From positions 166,570 through 218,849 of the forward strand of contig NZ_LWAH01000014.1 in the NCBI RefSeq assembly GCF_001632285.1: a stretch of 52,280 bases of DNA. The letters run 5' to 3'. Under the pieces are notes generated by a model. The model saw only the letters and a program-made list of their open reading frames with translations. It was not told the origin of the DNA and did no database searches. This document shows positions 1 through 10,715 of this stretch, in pieces (within the stretch, counting starts at the first letter, position 1; each line of letters starts with the position of its first letter). The DNA comes from Moraxella catarrhalis (GTDB taxonomy: Bacteria > Pseudomonadota > Gammaproteobacteria > Pseudomonadales > Moraxellaceae). The position numbers and the translations under genes were made by a program.

Positions 1-204
1 ATTAAATGTTTCGTTCACAAATTTCTTTGTGCTATGGTAAAGTATTGAGCTATTTTAACTTGGGTATTGTTTTTTAACAATACCAGAATTTGTAATTTTC
101 AGCTATTTTTTATAACATCTATATTTTGTATAACATAGCTAAATCTTATGGTTTAACGGCAAAAATTAGTTGATAGTTTGATAGATAGCAAAACAATCAG
201 ATGC
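1..204. other. Intergenic, left window edge
   Basis: AT-rich sequence upstream of the ssrA promoter. I see no open reading frame, RNA gene or clear repeat here. It probably holds the far upstream region of ssrA and the 3' flank of a gene outside the window. Confidence 0.5.
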
Positions 205-233
205 TTGACAATTAGGTTTAAAATTGTTATAGT
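205..233 (+). promoter_or_regulatory. ssrA sigma70 promoter
   Basis: TTGACA at 205-210, a 17-base spacer, then TATAGT at 228-233. This is close to consensus and places transcription start about 240-242, exactly at the 5' end of mature tmRNA. It fits the high constitutive expression expected of this RNA. Confidence 0.85.
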
Positions 234-241
234 AAAATCAT

Positions 242-600
242 GGGGATGTTCTGGCTTCGACGCTGGTAGCGAAACCTAATGATGCATGTCAAGAGCGTGT
301 GACTCTTGTAAATCAACATACATTTAAAATAGTCGCAAACGACGAAACTTACGCACTAGCAGCTTAAGGGCTGCTTAGGACGGCACAAATTGCCTTTGGT
401 TTGGTTGCTCTCCTAGATGCGAATGCACAAAGGATAGCCAAAATTAGCGTTGCGATGATTTTGGCGAAATTCTTAGCAAATCGTCCAATCCATCCTGACT
501 GTCGGTTCGGTGCGGATTAAAGCCATAGACAGAATCTAAGCATGTAGATTCATAGATGTAGTACTGGCGGACGCGGGTTCGACTCCCGCCATCTCCACCA
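242..600 (+). ncRNA. ssrA: tmRNA (transfer-messenger RNA)
   Basis: tmRNA rescues ribosomes stalled on broken mRNA, acting first as alanyl-tRNA and then as mRNA for a degradation tag. The 5' end GGGGATG pairs with CATCTCC at the 3' end to form the acceptor stem, including the G3-U pair that marks alanine identity. The RNA ends with an encoded CCA and has a T-arm GGTTCGACTCC. The resume codon is GCA at 335. The tag reads (A)ANDETYALAA and stops with TAA at 365-367. The tag matches the E. coli tag (ANDENYALAA) except for T in place of N. The one-piece form has the usual length (about 359 nt). A consensus promoter precedes it and a rho-independent terminator follows at 654-681. Confidence 0.98.
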
Positions 601-653
601 TTTTAACAATCATCAAAAATCATTAAGTATTTTTAAGCGCCATAAATCATCAT

Positions 654-681
654 AAAAGCCTTGTAAATCAAGGCTTTTTTA
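654..681 (+). terminator. ssrA terminator
   Basis: Stem AAAAGCCTTG (654-663) pairs with CAAGGCTTTT, with a short TAAAT loop and a T tract. It is a classic rho-independent terminator 50 bases after the tmRNA 3' end. Confidence 0.85.
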
Positions 682-865
682 TTGCTTATTATATTATATA
701 AAATCATGTTGTATCATACAATTTCACACACATTTACACACAGCCACACACAGGATTACCGCACCAATGCTCACTGACAACATACAACAAGTTATTTGAT
801 ATCTCAAATGGCATGATACAGTGTTATATGATATTAAGTGCCAAACCAACATAAAACCAAAAGAA
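682..865. other. Intergenic between ssrA and yihY-like gene
   Basis: No gene is visible. The stretch contains a small dyad, TTGTAT-C-ATACAA at 709-721, and repeats rich in ACACA (about 725-755). Both flanking genes end towards this region, so it is a convergent 3' spacer. Confidence 0.5.
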
Positions 866-896
866 AAATCACCCAAGCAGACGGCTGGGGTGATTT
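866..896 (-). terminator. Terminator of the YihY-like gene
   Basis: AAATCACCC (866-874) pairs with GGGTGATTT (888-896). Read on the minus strand the stem is followed by TTTTTCTTTT, so it ends the transcript of the minus-strand gene whose stop is at 917. Confidence 0.8.
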
Positions 897-916
897 ACAG
901 TGTCATGAATAAACAG

Positions 917-2419
917 TCATTTGCCTATCATTCGTCTGATGTCATTGATATGTTTCTTGTTTTTGCCAAAGAAGTGATATGCTTTTTTTAGTAAGCGTAA
1001 TACTTTGGTCAGTTTACTTTCGGTAAATGAAGCTTTGCCATCTGGAATGATGACAACATTTCCTGACTCATCAATCGTGCGACGAGCATTATCATCAAAG
1101 CCTTTGCTCTCGCCAAGCTCATCGGTATTTTCAGAGACAATGCGTACAATTTCTTGTTTTTCTCTCAAGGGTGTAGTTTCAAACAATTCTGCCAAAGTTA
1201 CATCCAGCTCTTTGATGGCAGCATCTTCAACCTTATCTAAGTGATGATGCAATTCAATAAACCATGGATCATAATCTGCAGATTCTAGTTGATCAAGCTC
1301 ATGACGAATCGGCAATGGATAAGGCAAGCTTTTATAAAATTTCCAAAAATTGATGGTTCTTAGGTCGGTTTTTAAGATATATTCATTATTTTTGGTTTCG
1401 GTAATAAAATCATTACTGACAAGTTGGTCTAAATACATACTCCATTTGGGCAGCTCTTTGCGACCCAGCATGCCACGAAGTTCATCTTCGCTGACAGCTT
1501 CACCATTTTGATAGCGCTTATATGTTAAATTAAGCATATCTAAAAGGCTTAATAACGGATGGCGAACGGGCACCTCTTTGGTATCAAAAATGGTCAATGT
1601 ATAACTGATTTGAACGCCTAAAAGAATCAAATTCCAAGAAATATATAGCCACAATAAGAAAATTGGTAGGGCGGCAAACGCACCATAGATGGCTTCATAG
1701 CTGGTAAAATTGGTCATCACAGTACCAAAAACCTGCTTGATACTTTCAAATAAAATGGCAGTAACAATGCCTGCGATGGCAGCATTTTTTATGGGAACTT
1801 GGGCTTTGGGGATGAACCAATATAATAAAATAAAGCCACAAGTCATCAATGCCAAAGAAACCAAATATGCCCAAATACCCCAATCAATGCCATAACCTGC
1901 AATTTGACGATTTAAAAAGTCCATACTTTGGATAGCACTTGAGGCACCAAATGCCACACCCAAAATCACCGGGCCTAAAGTGATGATTGTCCAGTAGCGT
2001 ATAATGCTGGCAGCACCGCCTGAGCGTTCTTGGACACGCCAAATCTTATTAAAAGCATACTCAATGGTATTTAAGGTCATGATTGCGGTAACAAATAAAC
2101 CTGCTACCCCCACAAGTCCTAAATTACTAGATTTTTCAGCAAAAGAACGAATATATCCTGCTACTTGCTCACTGGCAGTCGGGAATAAATTGGCAGAGAT
2201 GGTTTGTTGAACTTGTTCACGCAAACCCTCAAGTGCAGGCACGCTTGAAAAAATCACCAACACCACCGTTAATATCGGAACTAAGGCAAGTAATGTGGTA
2301 TAAGTGAGACTGGCGGCTTTTTGCTGAGTATCGTCATCAATAAAATGGCGAACAAGTAAGCGTAAGTACATAAACCAAGCATGATGAGCAAAGGGGAGTT
2401 TGTTTAAAAAATTTGTCAT
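917..2419 (-). CDS. YihY/BrkB-family inner membrane protein
   Basis: A 500-residue member of the YihY/virulence factor BrkB family, often mislabelled ribonuclease BN. The first about 280 residues hold some six hydrophobic segments and family-like stretches such as SLTYTTLLALVPILTV near the N-terminus and EAIYGAFAALPIFLLWLY near residue 240. The last 200 or so residues are a charged cytoplasmic extension. The E. coli relative is about 290 residues, so the C-terminal tail is an added domain. I chose the ATG at 2419 rather than the in-frame TTG three codons upstream, because a GGA lies six bases before the ATG. The function is not established in the family. It stands alone, with its own terminator. 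Confidence 0.85.
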   Translation of the reverse strand: MTNFLNKLPFAHHAWFMYLRLLVRHFIDDDTQQKAASLTYTTLLALVPILTVVLVIFSSVPALEGLREQVQQTISANLFPTASEQVAGYIRSFAEKSSNLGLVGVAGLFVTAIMTLNTIEYAFNKIWRVQERSGGAASIIRYWTIITLGPVILGVAFGASSAIQSMDFLNRQIAGYGIDWGIWAYLVSLALMTCGFILLYWFIPKAQVPIKNAAIAGIVTAILFESIKQVFGTVMTNFTSYEAIYGAFAALPIFLLWLYISWNLILLGVQISYTLTIFDTKEVPVRHPLLSLLDMLNLTYKRYQNGEAVSEDELRGMLGRKELPKWSMYLDQLVSNDFITETKNNEYILKTDLRTINFWKFYKSLPYPLPIRHELDQLESADYDPWFIELHHHLDKVEDAAIKELDVTLAELFETTPLREKQEIVRIVSENTDELGESKGFDDNARRTIDESGNVVIIPDGKASFTESKLTKVLRLLKKAYHFFGKNKKHINDIRRMIGK

Positions 2420-2647
2420 AATATCCAAGTCAAATATTTATCACTAAATATCGCATTAGTGTAACAAATATTGCGACATATTACAGAAAAAGTTTTGTAC
2501 AATTATGTATCAAAGTTTTGGATAGATAAAAAATCTTGAATATCAGATGAGATTTAGACATTTTTTATACAATAATCATCGGTTTATTGTTATAAGCCAT
2601 CTAAGCGATAAATTGTGCTATAAATGTTCAACACGCCCTAATAATAT

Positions 2648-2656
2648 TGCTATAAT
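2648..2656 (+). promoter_or_regulatory. Extended -10 promoter for wrbA-like operon
   Basis: TGC followed by TATAAT at 2651-2656 is an extended -10 element 55 bases before the WrbA-like start. The -35 region (around TTCAAC, 2627-2632) is poor, which is usual for extended -10 promoters. Confidence 0.6.
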
Positions 2657-2710
2657 GTGGTCATCAATTTACCTGTTTTTTAAGCGATGAATCAAAATGA
2701 TGGATAATTT

Positions 2711-3316
2711 ATGAAGATACCTTATATTTTGGTATTGTATGACACCAACCAAGATGCTACCAAAAATTTGGCCTATCTGATTGCCCAAGGCATTCATGAT
2801 GCTGGTCTTAGGGCAATGATTCGCCGAGTGCCCAAGGTGTCAGCTGTCAGTGAACAGTCGCATCCTGCCATCCCTGATGAGGGTGATTTGTATTGTACAG
2901 CAGATGATCTAAGGGCATGCTCGGGATTGGCAATGGGCAGTCCGACACATTTTGGAAATATGTCAGCAAGTTTGAAGTATTTTTGGGATAATACCGTTTC
3001 AATTTGGCTTGCAGGGGATTTGCAAGGTAAGCCTGCTTGTGTTTTTACAACTTCAGGTTCAATGCACGGCGGTCAAGAAAGCACACTGTTAACAATGATG
3101 ATGCCACTGTTGCATCATGGTATGCTTTTGATGGGATTGCCCTACGCTCACCCTGAGCTATCGGTGACAGTCCGTGGCGGAACACCGTATGGTGCCAGCC
3201 ATGTCTCAGGTGTTAAGCATCAGCATGTCATGACCGTAGATGAACAAGCTCTTGCCATCGCTCAAGGTGTGCGTTTGGCGACACTGGTCAAACAGTTGCA
3301 AGCAGACAGCTTATGA
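2711..3316 (+). CDS. wrbA: WrbA-like flavodoxin-family NAD(P)H:quinone oxidoreductase
   Basis: A 201-residue flavodoxin-fold protein of the WrbA family, which binds FMN and reduces quinones by two electrons. The N-terminus ILVLYDTNQDATKNLA is the phosphate-binding beta-strand and loop. The motif GSPTHFGNMSASLKYFWD (residues about 76-94) is the typical WrbA flavin site, and FTTSGSMHGGQEST (about 111-124) is the second FMN loop. The length matches the family (about 200). Its stop overlaps the start of the next gene (ATGA), so the two are translationally coupled. The loop here is YDTNQDAT rather than the more common YSxxGH, so the exact substrate is uncertain. Confidence 0.88.
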   Translation: MKIPYILVLYDTNQDATKNLAYLIAQGIHDAGLRAMIRRVPKVSAVSEQSHPAIPDEGDLYCTADDLRACSGLAMGSPTHFGNMSASLKYFWDNTVSIWLAGDLQGKPACVFTTSGSMHGGQESTLLTMMMPLLHHGMLLMGLPYAHPELSVTVRGGTPYGASHVSGVKHQHVMTVDEQALAIAQGVRLATLVKQLQADSL

Positions 3317-3744
3317 AACAATCACAAGCACTCAGACGCATTAAGCCCATCAAACCTGTACATCAAGCTTTGCGTATTACTTGGTATGCTTGGATTTTTA
3401 TGACTTTGGTGGGATATCCTGTTGCTGTGAGCCTAACCACAGATGCCTCACTGTGGGCAGGTATGGGCGTTCAAAGTTTGGTACTGGTGCCAGCTGTGAT
3501 ATTTGCCCCGACGATACATCAAGGAAAATCACCTTATGCACTCATGTGGGTTAGTATGATTATGTTAATTTATTTGGGTGCATCAGGTGTATTGACATTA
3601 CTTCGTATTTACGAACAATCGCCAAAGGCAGTTGCAGCAGCCGAATTAATCGAGTTTTTGTTGCTACTTACTATCAATAGCCAATTGCTCATCTTATTAA
3701 AGCGTCTGCCTGCCATGCATACTAAGCACACCCACCCAAAATAA
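3313..3744 (+). CDS. DUF2069 integral membrane protein
   Basis: A 143-residue protein with about four hydrophobic segments (residues about 28-45, 50-70, 79-98, 112-132) and short charged ends. It resembles the DUF2069 family, small inner membrane proteins of unknown function that sit next to wrbA-like genes in related gamma-proteobacteria. The four-base overlap with the upstream gene supports co-translation. The N-terminal tail is basic (QALRRIKPIKP), which by the positive-inside rule puts it in the cytoplasm. No catalytic motif is visible. Confidence 0.8.
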   Translation: MKQSQALRRIKPIKPVHQALRITWYAWIFMTLVGYPVAVSLTTDASLWAGMGVQSLVLVPAVIFAPTIHQGKSPYALMWVSMIMLIYLGASGVLTLLRIYEQSPKAVAAAELIEFLLLLTINSQLLILLKRLPAMHTKHTHPK

Positions 3745-3770
3745 AATTTACAGCATGCTTATTTTGGTAT
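3736..3770 (+). terminator. Possible terminator overlapping the DUF2069 stop codon
   Basis: CCAAAATAA (3736-3744, including the stop codon) can pair with TTATTTTGG (3759-3767), followed by a short T-rich stretch. The stem is AT-rich and the T tract weak, so this is a modest call. Confidence 0.4.
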
Positions 3771-3957
3771 TTGTCATAAAACATAAAAATACCCATTAAA
3801 AAGTCAGGTTGTTGCATTTTTCAAATAAGAGTTTGCCAGTTTTTATGCAAAAAATGGATTAAAATGGTAAATTGCCATCAATATCAATCACAGATGATTA
3901 AGGTGTTAATACTAGGTGCATCCAACAGACCGTCAATGACTGTTATGGTTTGTTGCC

Positions 3958-4638
3958 TTAATTGATCTTGGTAAGCTCCATGAATATCACTTTACCATCA
4001 GCAGTTTGGCTGACCTTGACAGGCAGATAATTTAAGCTTGGTGCTAACCAAAAGCTGGTTGCACGGTTTTGGTCATCGTGGATACGGTCAATGCGTACCG
4101 TATCATAAGTTCCTGCAGGTACAGTAATTTTACCATGGCCAGCACGACGAAATTTGGTCGTCTCTATTTGGTCACGCTTGACAAGTTGATATGAACCATT
4201 AAATTTGCCATTAATCAGCTCTTGGCGAATTTGTGTCTCCAAACTTAAATCATCATAAGCTGGCTTTGGCATGGCTAAAGTAACAGTTTTGCCTTTATAA
4301 GTGCTGACTGCTGATTTATTGGCACGATTAAAGCGTACACTGTGAGTATTACCAATGCCCAAAATGCGTGCAGACATCATTGAAGATTGTGGGATAATAT
4401 TACCATTAACAAGGCTAAAACGGGCTTCTTGGCTTAAGGTTGCAATCCCTGCCGCTCGAGCATTGACAGTATAGCGATAATTGTTGCCAGTTTTGGTGAG
4501 TGTGCGTGTGGCTGTGCCCGTTTTGCCATCAGCACTGACACGATAAGTCGCCAAATAGCCTGTTAAATCTGCTGCCATCGCTGTCGCTGACAATCCGCCT
4601 AAAGTCATTATTAAAACCGCCGTTAAGTTTTTTCTCAA
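3958..4638 (-). CDS. Secreted DUF3108-family protein
   Basis: The mature protein resembles DUF3108 proteins, periplasmic beta-rich proteins of unknown role. The best start is a TTG at 4638, giving 226 residues. GGAG lies six bases before it, and the product then begins MRKNLTAVLIMTLGG..ATAMA, a textbook signal peptide cleaved before ADLTGYLATY. The longer reading from an ATG at 4686 would add 16 residues with two cysteines and bury the signal sequence, so I reject it. Typical DUF3108 traits are the ADLTGYLATYRV opening, the TGTATRTL stretch and the final SFWLAPSLNYLPVKVSQ. It is a single-gene unit. Confidence 0.8.
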   Translation of the reverse strand: MRKNLTAVLIMTLGGLSATAMAADLTGYLATYRVSADGKTGTATRTLTKTGNNYRYTVNARAAGIATLSQEARFSLVNGNIIPQSSMMSARILGIGNTHSVRFNRANKSAVSTYKGKTVTLAMPKPAYDDLSLETQIRQELINGKFNGSYQLVKRDQIETTKFRRAGHGKITVPAGTYDTVRIDRIHDDQNRATSFWLAPSLNYLPVKVSQTADGKVIFMELTKIN

Positions 4639-4906
4639 AATTTGCTCCAAAATATCTACCAAGGATTGATGACATCTTAAACACATCTGTTTTGTACCTG
4701 CTTGACAGATAAATTTAATTCATCATCTTGGATGATACACATAAAAGACCATAGACATAAGATAATAGGGCATTCATCATATTTTATCAACAAATTTGGC
4801 GAATTATCTTACGGTTAATATATCTTACGGCTAATAAAAATTAATGGCATACTAGTTGGGATTTTTGATGGTCAATCATTATGAAATAAAAAAATTAAAA
4901 AAATGG

Positions 4907-4934
4907 CTTGAAATTTATCACTGCGACTCCAAAA
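4907..4934 (+). promoter_or_regulatory. Candidate heat-shock (sigma32) promoter of groESL
   Basis: CTTGAAA at 4907-4913 matches the sigma32 -35 element. A 13-base gap leads to CTCCAAAA at 4927-4934, a partial match to the CCCCATNT -10. The position, 54 bases before groES, is right. No CIRCE inverted repeat is seen, so control by HrcA looks unlikely. Confidence 0.5.
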
Positions 4935-4987
4935 AGCAATCACAACTTTTTAATTTTCCTCTTAGTAAATTGATTAACGGAGTCATT

Positions 4988-5278
4988 ATGAAAATTCGTC
5001 CATTGCATGACCGCATCGTTGTTCGTCGTACCGAAGAAGAACAAAAAACAGCTGGCGGTATTTTACTACCAGGTTCGGCTGCCGAAAAACCGCAACAAGG
5101 CGAGGTGATTGCCGCAGGTAATGGTTTAGTGCGTGAGAATGGCGAGGTTCGCCCATTGGATGTTGCAGTCGGTGATGTGGTGTTGTTTGGTCAATATTCA
5201 GGTCAAACAGTCAAAGTTGATGGTGAAGAGCTATTAATTTTAAAAGAAAGTGATGTCTTAGGTGTACTTGAGGCTTAA
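4988..5278 (+). CDS. groES: Co-chaperonin GroES (Hsp10)
   Basis: GroES caps the GroEL barrel and encloses folding clients in the cytoplasm. The 96-residue product starts [14 protein letters not shown]. It carries the mobile loop [19 protein letters not shown] (residues about 18-36) and the roof loop [13 protein letters not shown], and ends [14 protein letters not shown]. An open frame extends 44 codons upstream, but the ATG at 4988 has an ACGGAG ribosome site and matches the family start and length. groEL follows 125 bases downstream, with a hairpin in the gap. Confidence 0.98.
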   Translation: MKIRPLHDRIVVRRTEEEQKTAGGILLPGSAAEKPQQGEVIAAGNGLVRENGEVRPLDVAVGDVVLFGQYSGQTVKVDGEELLILKESDVLGVLEA

Positions 5279-5297
5279 TTGTCAGAGTTTGGTTTAC

Positions 5298-5327
5298 TTT
5301 AGACCATGTTAACAAAGTTGGTCTAAA
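5298..5327 (+). promoter_or_regulatory. Intercistronic hairpin between groES and groEL
   Basis: TTTAGACCA (5298-5306) pairs perfectly with TGGTCTAAA (5319-5327), loop 12. No T run follows on the plus strand, so it is more likely an mRNA stability or processing element than a terminator. Confidence 0.5.
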
Positions 5328-5400
5328 AAATTAAATTCTCATTCATTCTTATATTTAATTATCTTAAATTCATAAACTAAAAATCAAAAAATCGGAGTAA

Positions 5401-7050
<1,650 letters not shown>

Positions 7051-7084
7051 CCCAATCGTTCACTGAATGACCATCAACTTAACT

Positions 7085-7117
7085 ATCCCCAAAAGCATTT
7101 GTCTTTTGGGGATTTTT
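7085..7117 (+). terminator. groESL terminator
   Basis: ATCCCCAAAAG (7085-7095) pairs with CTTTTGGGGAT (7103-7113), followed by TTTTC. A strong rho-independent terminator. Confidence 0.9.
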
Positions 7118-7191
7118 CGTATTTTAAATAACTTGATATGATGGTCATGATATTCTTTTATGCCTTAAATCAAGATATTTTCAAGGCATCA

Positions 7192-7221
7192 TTGAGCAAA
7201 TTACCAAAAATCAGCTATAAT
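7192..7221 (+). promoter_or_regulatory. Promoter of lgt-thyA-folA(-apbE)
   Basis: TTGAGC at 7192-7197 and a perfect TATAAT at 7216-7221 are separated by 18 bases, 31 bases before the lgt start. It is a credible sigma70 promoter for the following cluster. Confidence 0.65.
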
Positions 7222-7251
7222 AGAATCATTTATTATTGAGTATGGATAGAT

Positions 7252-8130
7252 ATGGCAATCGTTCACCCACAGATTAACCCTGTTGCTTTAGACTTGGGCA
7301 TGATAGAGCTGCATTGGTATGGTTTGATGTACTTATTTGCTTTTGTGGTGGCCTATTTTTTGGCATGGGTGCGTACCAAATCCCGAACAGATTTTACCCC
7401 TGAGATGGTTTCGGATTTGGTTTTTTTTGGTTCGGTGGGTGTGATTTTAGGTGGTCGTATTGGCTATGTACTTTTATACAATTTTGGTGAGCTGATTGCT
7501 AACCCTTTATATCTTTTTCGAGTATGGGAAGGGGGCATGAGTTTTCATGGTGGATTTGTGGGCGTGTTGCTTGCCATGTGGTATTTTGCACATAAATATA
7601 AAAAAGCACCCTTTACGGTACTGGATTTTATCGCACCCTGTGTACCAACAGGCTTATTTTTTGGGCGAATTGGGAATTTCATCAATGGCGAGCTTTGGGG
7701 ACGAATCTCATACGCTGATGTGTCACATTTGATGTATTTCCCGCAGGCTGCCCGTGTAGATTTTGAGATGATTCAGGCCAACCCAGCTTTACAAGATATT
7801 ACTGCTAATATCGGAGGTTATTTGCTTTTGCCACGCCATCCTTCGCAGCTTTATCAGGCAGCAACCGAAGGGATATTATTATTTGTGGTGCTTTGGTGGT
7901 TTAGTGCCAAACCAAGACCCCGCTATGCCGTCTCAGCAGTTTTTTTATTGGTTTATGGGCTAAGCCGATTTATCACAGAATTTTTCCGCCAACCTGATGT
8001 AGGCTATGCACTGATTTTTGGTTGGATGAGCAAAGGGCAGCTGTATAGTTTGCCAATGATTATTGCAGGTGTGGTTTTAATGGTGATGGCGTATCAAAAA
8101 CAAATCTATGACTGGAATAAAATAAAATGA
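7252..8130 (+). CDS. lgt: Prolipoprotein diacylglyceryl transferase
   Basis: Lgt moves diacylglycerol from phosphatidylglycerol to the lipobox cysteine of prelipoproteins, the first step of lipoprotein maturation in the inner membrane. The 292-residue protein has about seven membrane segments. It carries the family signature [14 protein letters not shown] (residues 138-151), whose Arg and Asn contact the lipid head group. It also has the conserved GGMSFHGGF (94-102) and HPSQLYQA (about 195-202) motifs. The last four bases overlap the thyA start (ATGA), so the genes are coupled. A promoter lies just upstream. Confidence 0.98.
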   Translation: MAIVHPQINPVALDLGMIELHWYGLMYLFAFVVAYFLAWVRTKSRTDFTPEMVSDLVFFGSVGVILGGRIGYVLLYNFGELIANPLYLFRVWEGGMSFHGGFVGVLLAMWYFAHKYKKAPFTVLDFIAPCVPTGLFFGRIGNFINGELWGRISYADVSHLMYFPQAARVDFEMIQANPALQDITANIGGYLLLPRHPSQLYQAATEGILLFVVLWWFSAKPRPRYAVSAVFLLVYGLSRFITEFFRQPDVGYALIFGWMSKGQLYSLPMIIAGVVLMVMAYQKQIYDWNKIK

Positions 8131-8969
8131 AGCAATATCTTGAATTATTACAACATATTTTAAACCATGGCACTGATAAACAAGACCGCACAGGTACAGG
8201 CACGCGTTCGGTATTTGGTTACCAGATGCGTTTTAATTTGGCAGAAGGTTTTCCATTACTGACGACCAAAAAAGTACATATGAAGTCCATCATTCATGAG
8301 CTTTTATGGTTTTTAAAGGGTGAAACCAATACAAGCTATTTGACCGATAATCAGGTGACAATTTGGAATGAGTGGGCAACAGCAGAACAAACAGCTCGTT
8401 TTGGCAGAGCTGAGGGCGAGCTTGGTCCTATTTATGGTCATCAATGGCGTAATTTTGGTGCAAGCAAAAAAAGCGATGGCAGTTATCATGATGATGGTTT
8501 TGACCAGATCGCTTGGCTGATCAATGAGATTAATACCAATCCAAACTCACGCCGACTGATCGTCTCAGGCTGGAATCCTACAGAGGCTGCCGAGGTTGCA
8601 TTGCCACCGTGCCATACATTATTTCAATTTTTTGTCAGTCAAGGCAAATTATCTTGCCAGTTATATCAACGCAGTGCCGATGTTTTTTTGGGCGTACCTT
8701 TTAATATTGCCAGTTATGCTTTGTTAACACATGTGGTGGCTCAGGTATGCCATTTGGATGTTGGGGAATTTATATGGACAGGTGGCGATACGCATCTTTA
8801 TCAGAACCATTTTGAGCAAGTGAAATTACAGCTTAGCCGTGAGCCATTGCCACTTTGTTCATTGCGATTAAATCCCAAAGTTCGGAGTATTTTTGAGTTT
8901 GGTTTTGATGATATTCAAATCGCAGATTATCAGGCTCATCCAGCGATTAAGGCACCAGTGGCTGTATGA
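8127..8969 (+). CDS. thyA: Thymidylate synthase
   Basis: ThyA methylates dUMP to dTMP with methylene-tetrahydrofolate and releases dihydrofolate. The 280-residue protein has the catalytic cysteine in [11 protein letters not shown] (C162), the folate and phosphate residues in [16 protein letters not shown] (about 21-36), [16 protein letters not shown], and the C-terminal APVAV. It is slightly longer than the E. coli enzyme (264) through an insert around residues 86-120. It overlaps lgt upstream and folA downstream. FolA recycles the dihydrofolate it produces. Confidence 0.99.
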   Translation: MKQYLELLQHILNHGTDKQDRTGTGTRSVFGYQMRFNLAEGFPLLTTKKVHMKSIIHELLWFLKGETNTSYLTDNQVTIWNEWATAEQTARFGRAEGELGPIYGHQWRNFGASKKSDGSYHDDGFDQIAWLINEINTNPNSRRLIVSGWNPTEAAEVALPPCHTLFQFFVSQGKLSCQLYQRSADVFLGVPFNIASYALLTHVVAQVCHLDVGEFIWTGGDTHLYQNHFEQVKLQLSREPLPLCSLRLNPKVRSIFEFGFDDIQIADYQAHPAIKAPVAV

Positions 8970-9481
8970 TGGAGAATATTCAACTTGTGCATGTGGTTGC
9001 CATGAGCCAAAATCGTGCGATTGGAAAAGATAACCAGTTACTTTGGCATATTCCTGATGATCTGCAGCATTTTAAGCGTATCACTCACGGTGGTGTGATT
9101 GTCATGGGACGCAAGACTTTTGAATCTTTGCCGAATTTATTGCCCAATCGTACGCATATTGTTATTACAAGACAACCCATTGGCTATGAAGGTGCGGTGA
9201 TGGCTCATTCACTACAAGATGCCATTTTACTTGCCAAAGCTTATGCACATGCAAAACAGCAGAACAAAATCTTTATCATCGGCGGTGGCGAAATTTATCA
9301 TCAAAGCCTAGAGATGGCGGATGTGCTTGAGATTACTGAAGTTGATACGGTCATTGAAGGGGATGCATTTTATCCTGATATTGATGAAAAGTTCATAAAA
9401 ACAGATGAAACTAAGACTTTTTATTGTGATAAAAGCGGATTTCAATTTCGCTTTTGTACTTGGCAAAAAGTTTTAACATAG
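8966..9481 (+). CDS. folA: Dihydrofolate reductase
   Basis: Reduces dihydrofolate to tetrahydrofolate with NADPH; this is the trimethoprim target. In the 171-residue protein the substrate acid is the second Asp of [14 protein letters not shown] (D32, equivalent to E. coli D27). Cofactor motifs are [10 protein letters not shown] and [10 protein letters not shown], and the start region [16 protein letters not shown] is typical. Two adjacent start codons (ATGATG at 8966/8969) overlap the thyA stop, and either could be used. It follows the enzyme that makes its substrate. Confidence 0.97.
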   Translation: MMENIQLVHVVAMSQNRAIGKDNQLLWHIPDDLQHFKRITHGGVIVMGRKTFESLPNLLPNRTHIVITRQPIGYEGAVMAHSLQDAILLAKAYAHAKQQNKIFIIGGGEIYHQSLEMADVLEITEVDTVIEGDAFYPDIDEKFIKTDETKTFYCDKSGFQFRFCTWQKVLT

Positions 9482-9534
9482 CGTAAAACCGATCTATTTA
9501 ACCGCCGCTTAACTGATTTTAAAAGGGACATACC

Positions 9535-10578
9535 ATGCAAAACGCTCCTATTGTTATTATGACGGCCGCCATGCTGACGGCTTGTAGCCAGCAATCGACC
9601 TATCAAACCGTTAGTGGCGAAACCATGGGTACAAGCTATCATATCCGTTTTGACTATGCAGATCATTTAAGTGATACAGCAAGTATCCAAGCTGCTATTG
9701 ATGAGCGTTTGCAAGCGATCAATGACAGTATGTCTACTTACCAAGAAAACAGCACCATCAGCCGCTTTAATCGCCTGCCTGCAAAGACAGATCTTGTTAT
9801 TGATGATGATTTTATTCAGGTATTGACTGATAGCCAAACCGTCTATCAATTATCCCATCGGGCGTTTGACCCAACAGTATATCCTTTGGTTCAGCTTTGG
9901 GGGTTTGGTGGTCAGATGAGCATTGAGCGTTTACAATCACCACCAACAGAAGATGACATTGCCAAGGCTAAGCAATGGGTTGGGCTTGATAAAGTCACAC
10001 TCAACGAGCAGAAGCTTAGTAAATCCATTGACGGCGTAGGGCTTGATTTTTCTGCCATTGCTAAAGGCTATGCGGTAGATGTGATTGCTAATACATTACA
10101 TCACGATTATGGCGTGGTCAATTATATGATAGAAATTGGTGGCGAGGTAGCAACTTTGGGCGTTAATGATAAAGGCGATCCTTGGACGCTTGGTATCGAT
10201 GCACCCATTATTGATAGCGGTGTCAAAAATCGAACCGTACTCACCACCTTAACCCAACCAATCGGTGAGCCGATGCATTTGGCAACTTCAGGCGGTTACC
10301 GCAATTCAATAGAATATGATGGGGTGCGTTTTAGTCATACCATCAACCCAGTAACAGGATGGCCTGTGGCAAATAATGCACCCAGTGTCACCGTGCTACA
10401 TGATACAGTTGCATTGGCAGATGCTTGGGCGACGGCATTAACAGCACTGCCTTATACCGAAGCGTTGGCACTTGCTAATGCTCAAGGTCTGATGGCGATG
10501 TTTGTGATAGAAAATCCAACCAAAACAGGCTTTGATATTGTGCAAACAGATGCCATGCAACAAAAATTTGCCAAATAG
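9535..10578 (+). CDS. apbE: FAD:protein FMN transferase, lipoprotein
   Basis: ApbE takes FMN from FAD and joins it through a phosphoester bond to a Thr or Ser in target proteins. The 347-residue product begins with a short hydrophobic signal and a lipobox LTAC (C17), so it should be an envelope lipoprotein facing the periplasm. Family motifs are SGETMGTSYHI (about 27-37), GLDFSAIAKGYAVD, IGGEVATLG, SGGYRN and HTINPVTGWP. It is 53 bases after folA with an AAGGGA ribosome site, probably the last gene of the lgt operon. Likely targets are NqrB and NqrC, whose genes lie in the same window but about 29 kb away. In many bacteria apbE sits next to nqrF, so the separation here is notable. Confidence 0.95.
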   Translation: MQNAPIVIMTAAMLTACSQQSTYQTVSGETMGTSYHIRFDYADHLSDTASIQAAIDERLQAINDSMSTYQENSTISRFNRLPAKTDLVIDDDFIQVLTDSQTVYQLSHRAFDPTVYPLVQLWGFGGQMSIERLQSPPTEDDIAKAKQWVGLDKVTLNEQKLSKSIDGVGLDFSAIAKGYAVDVIANTLHHDYGVVNYMIEIGGEVATLGVNDKGDPWTLGIDAPIIDSGVKNRTVLTTLTQPIGEPMHLATSGGYRNSIEYDGVRFSHTINPVTGWPVANNAPSVTVLHDTVALADAWATALTALPYTEALALANAQGLMAMFVIENPTKTGFDIVQTDAMQQKFAK

Positions 10579-10584
10579 ATAGCC

Positions 10585-10607
10585 TGCATTGCATGGCAAT
10601 GCATTTT
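10585..10607 (+). terminator. Possible terminator after apbE
   Basis: TGCATTGC (10585-10592) pairs with GCAATGCA (10596-10603) around a three-base loop, followed by TTTT. The short U tract makes it a moderate call. Confidence 0.5.
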
Positions 10608-10715
10608 GAACTACAATAGCCTAAAGCAATGATTTTGAATGTGTCATTTTTATTAATTTATTCATCAGATCAATAAAAATACAGTCCAACGATTAAAAAT
10701 TTAAAAAGGTTTCAG

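Noticed and set aside
917..2428. Ribonuclease BN function for the YihY-like protein
   Set aside because: This is an old misannotation of the family; the protein is a polytopic membrane protein with no nuclease motif.
4700..4990. CIRCE element (HrcA control) for groESL
   Set aside because: No TTAGCACTC-N9-GAGTGCTAA-type repeat is present; a sigma32-like promoter fits better.
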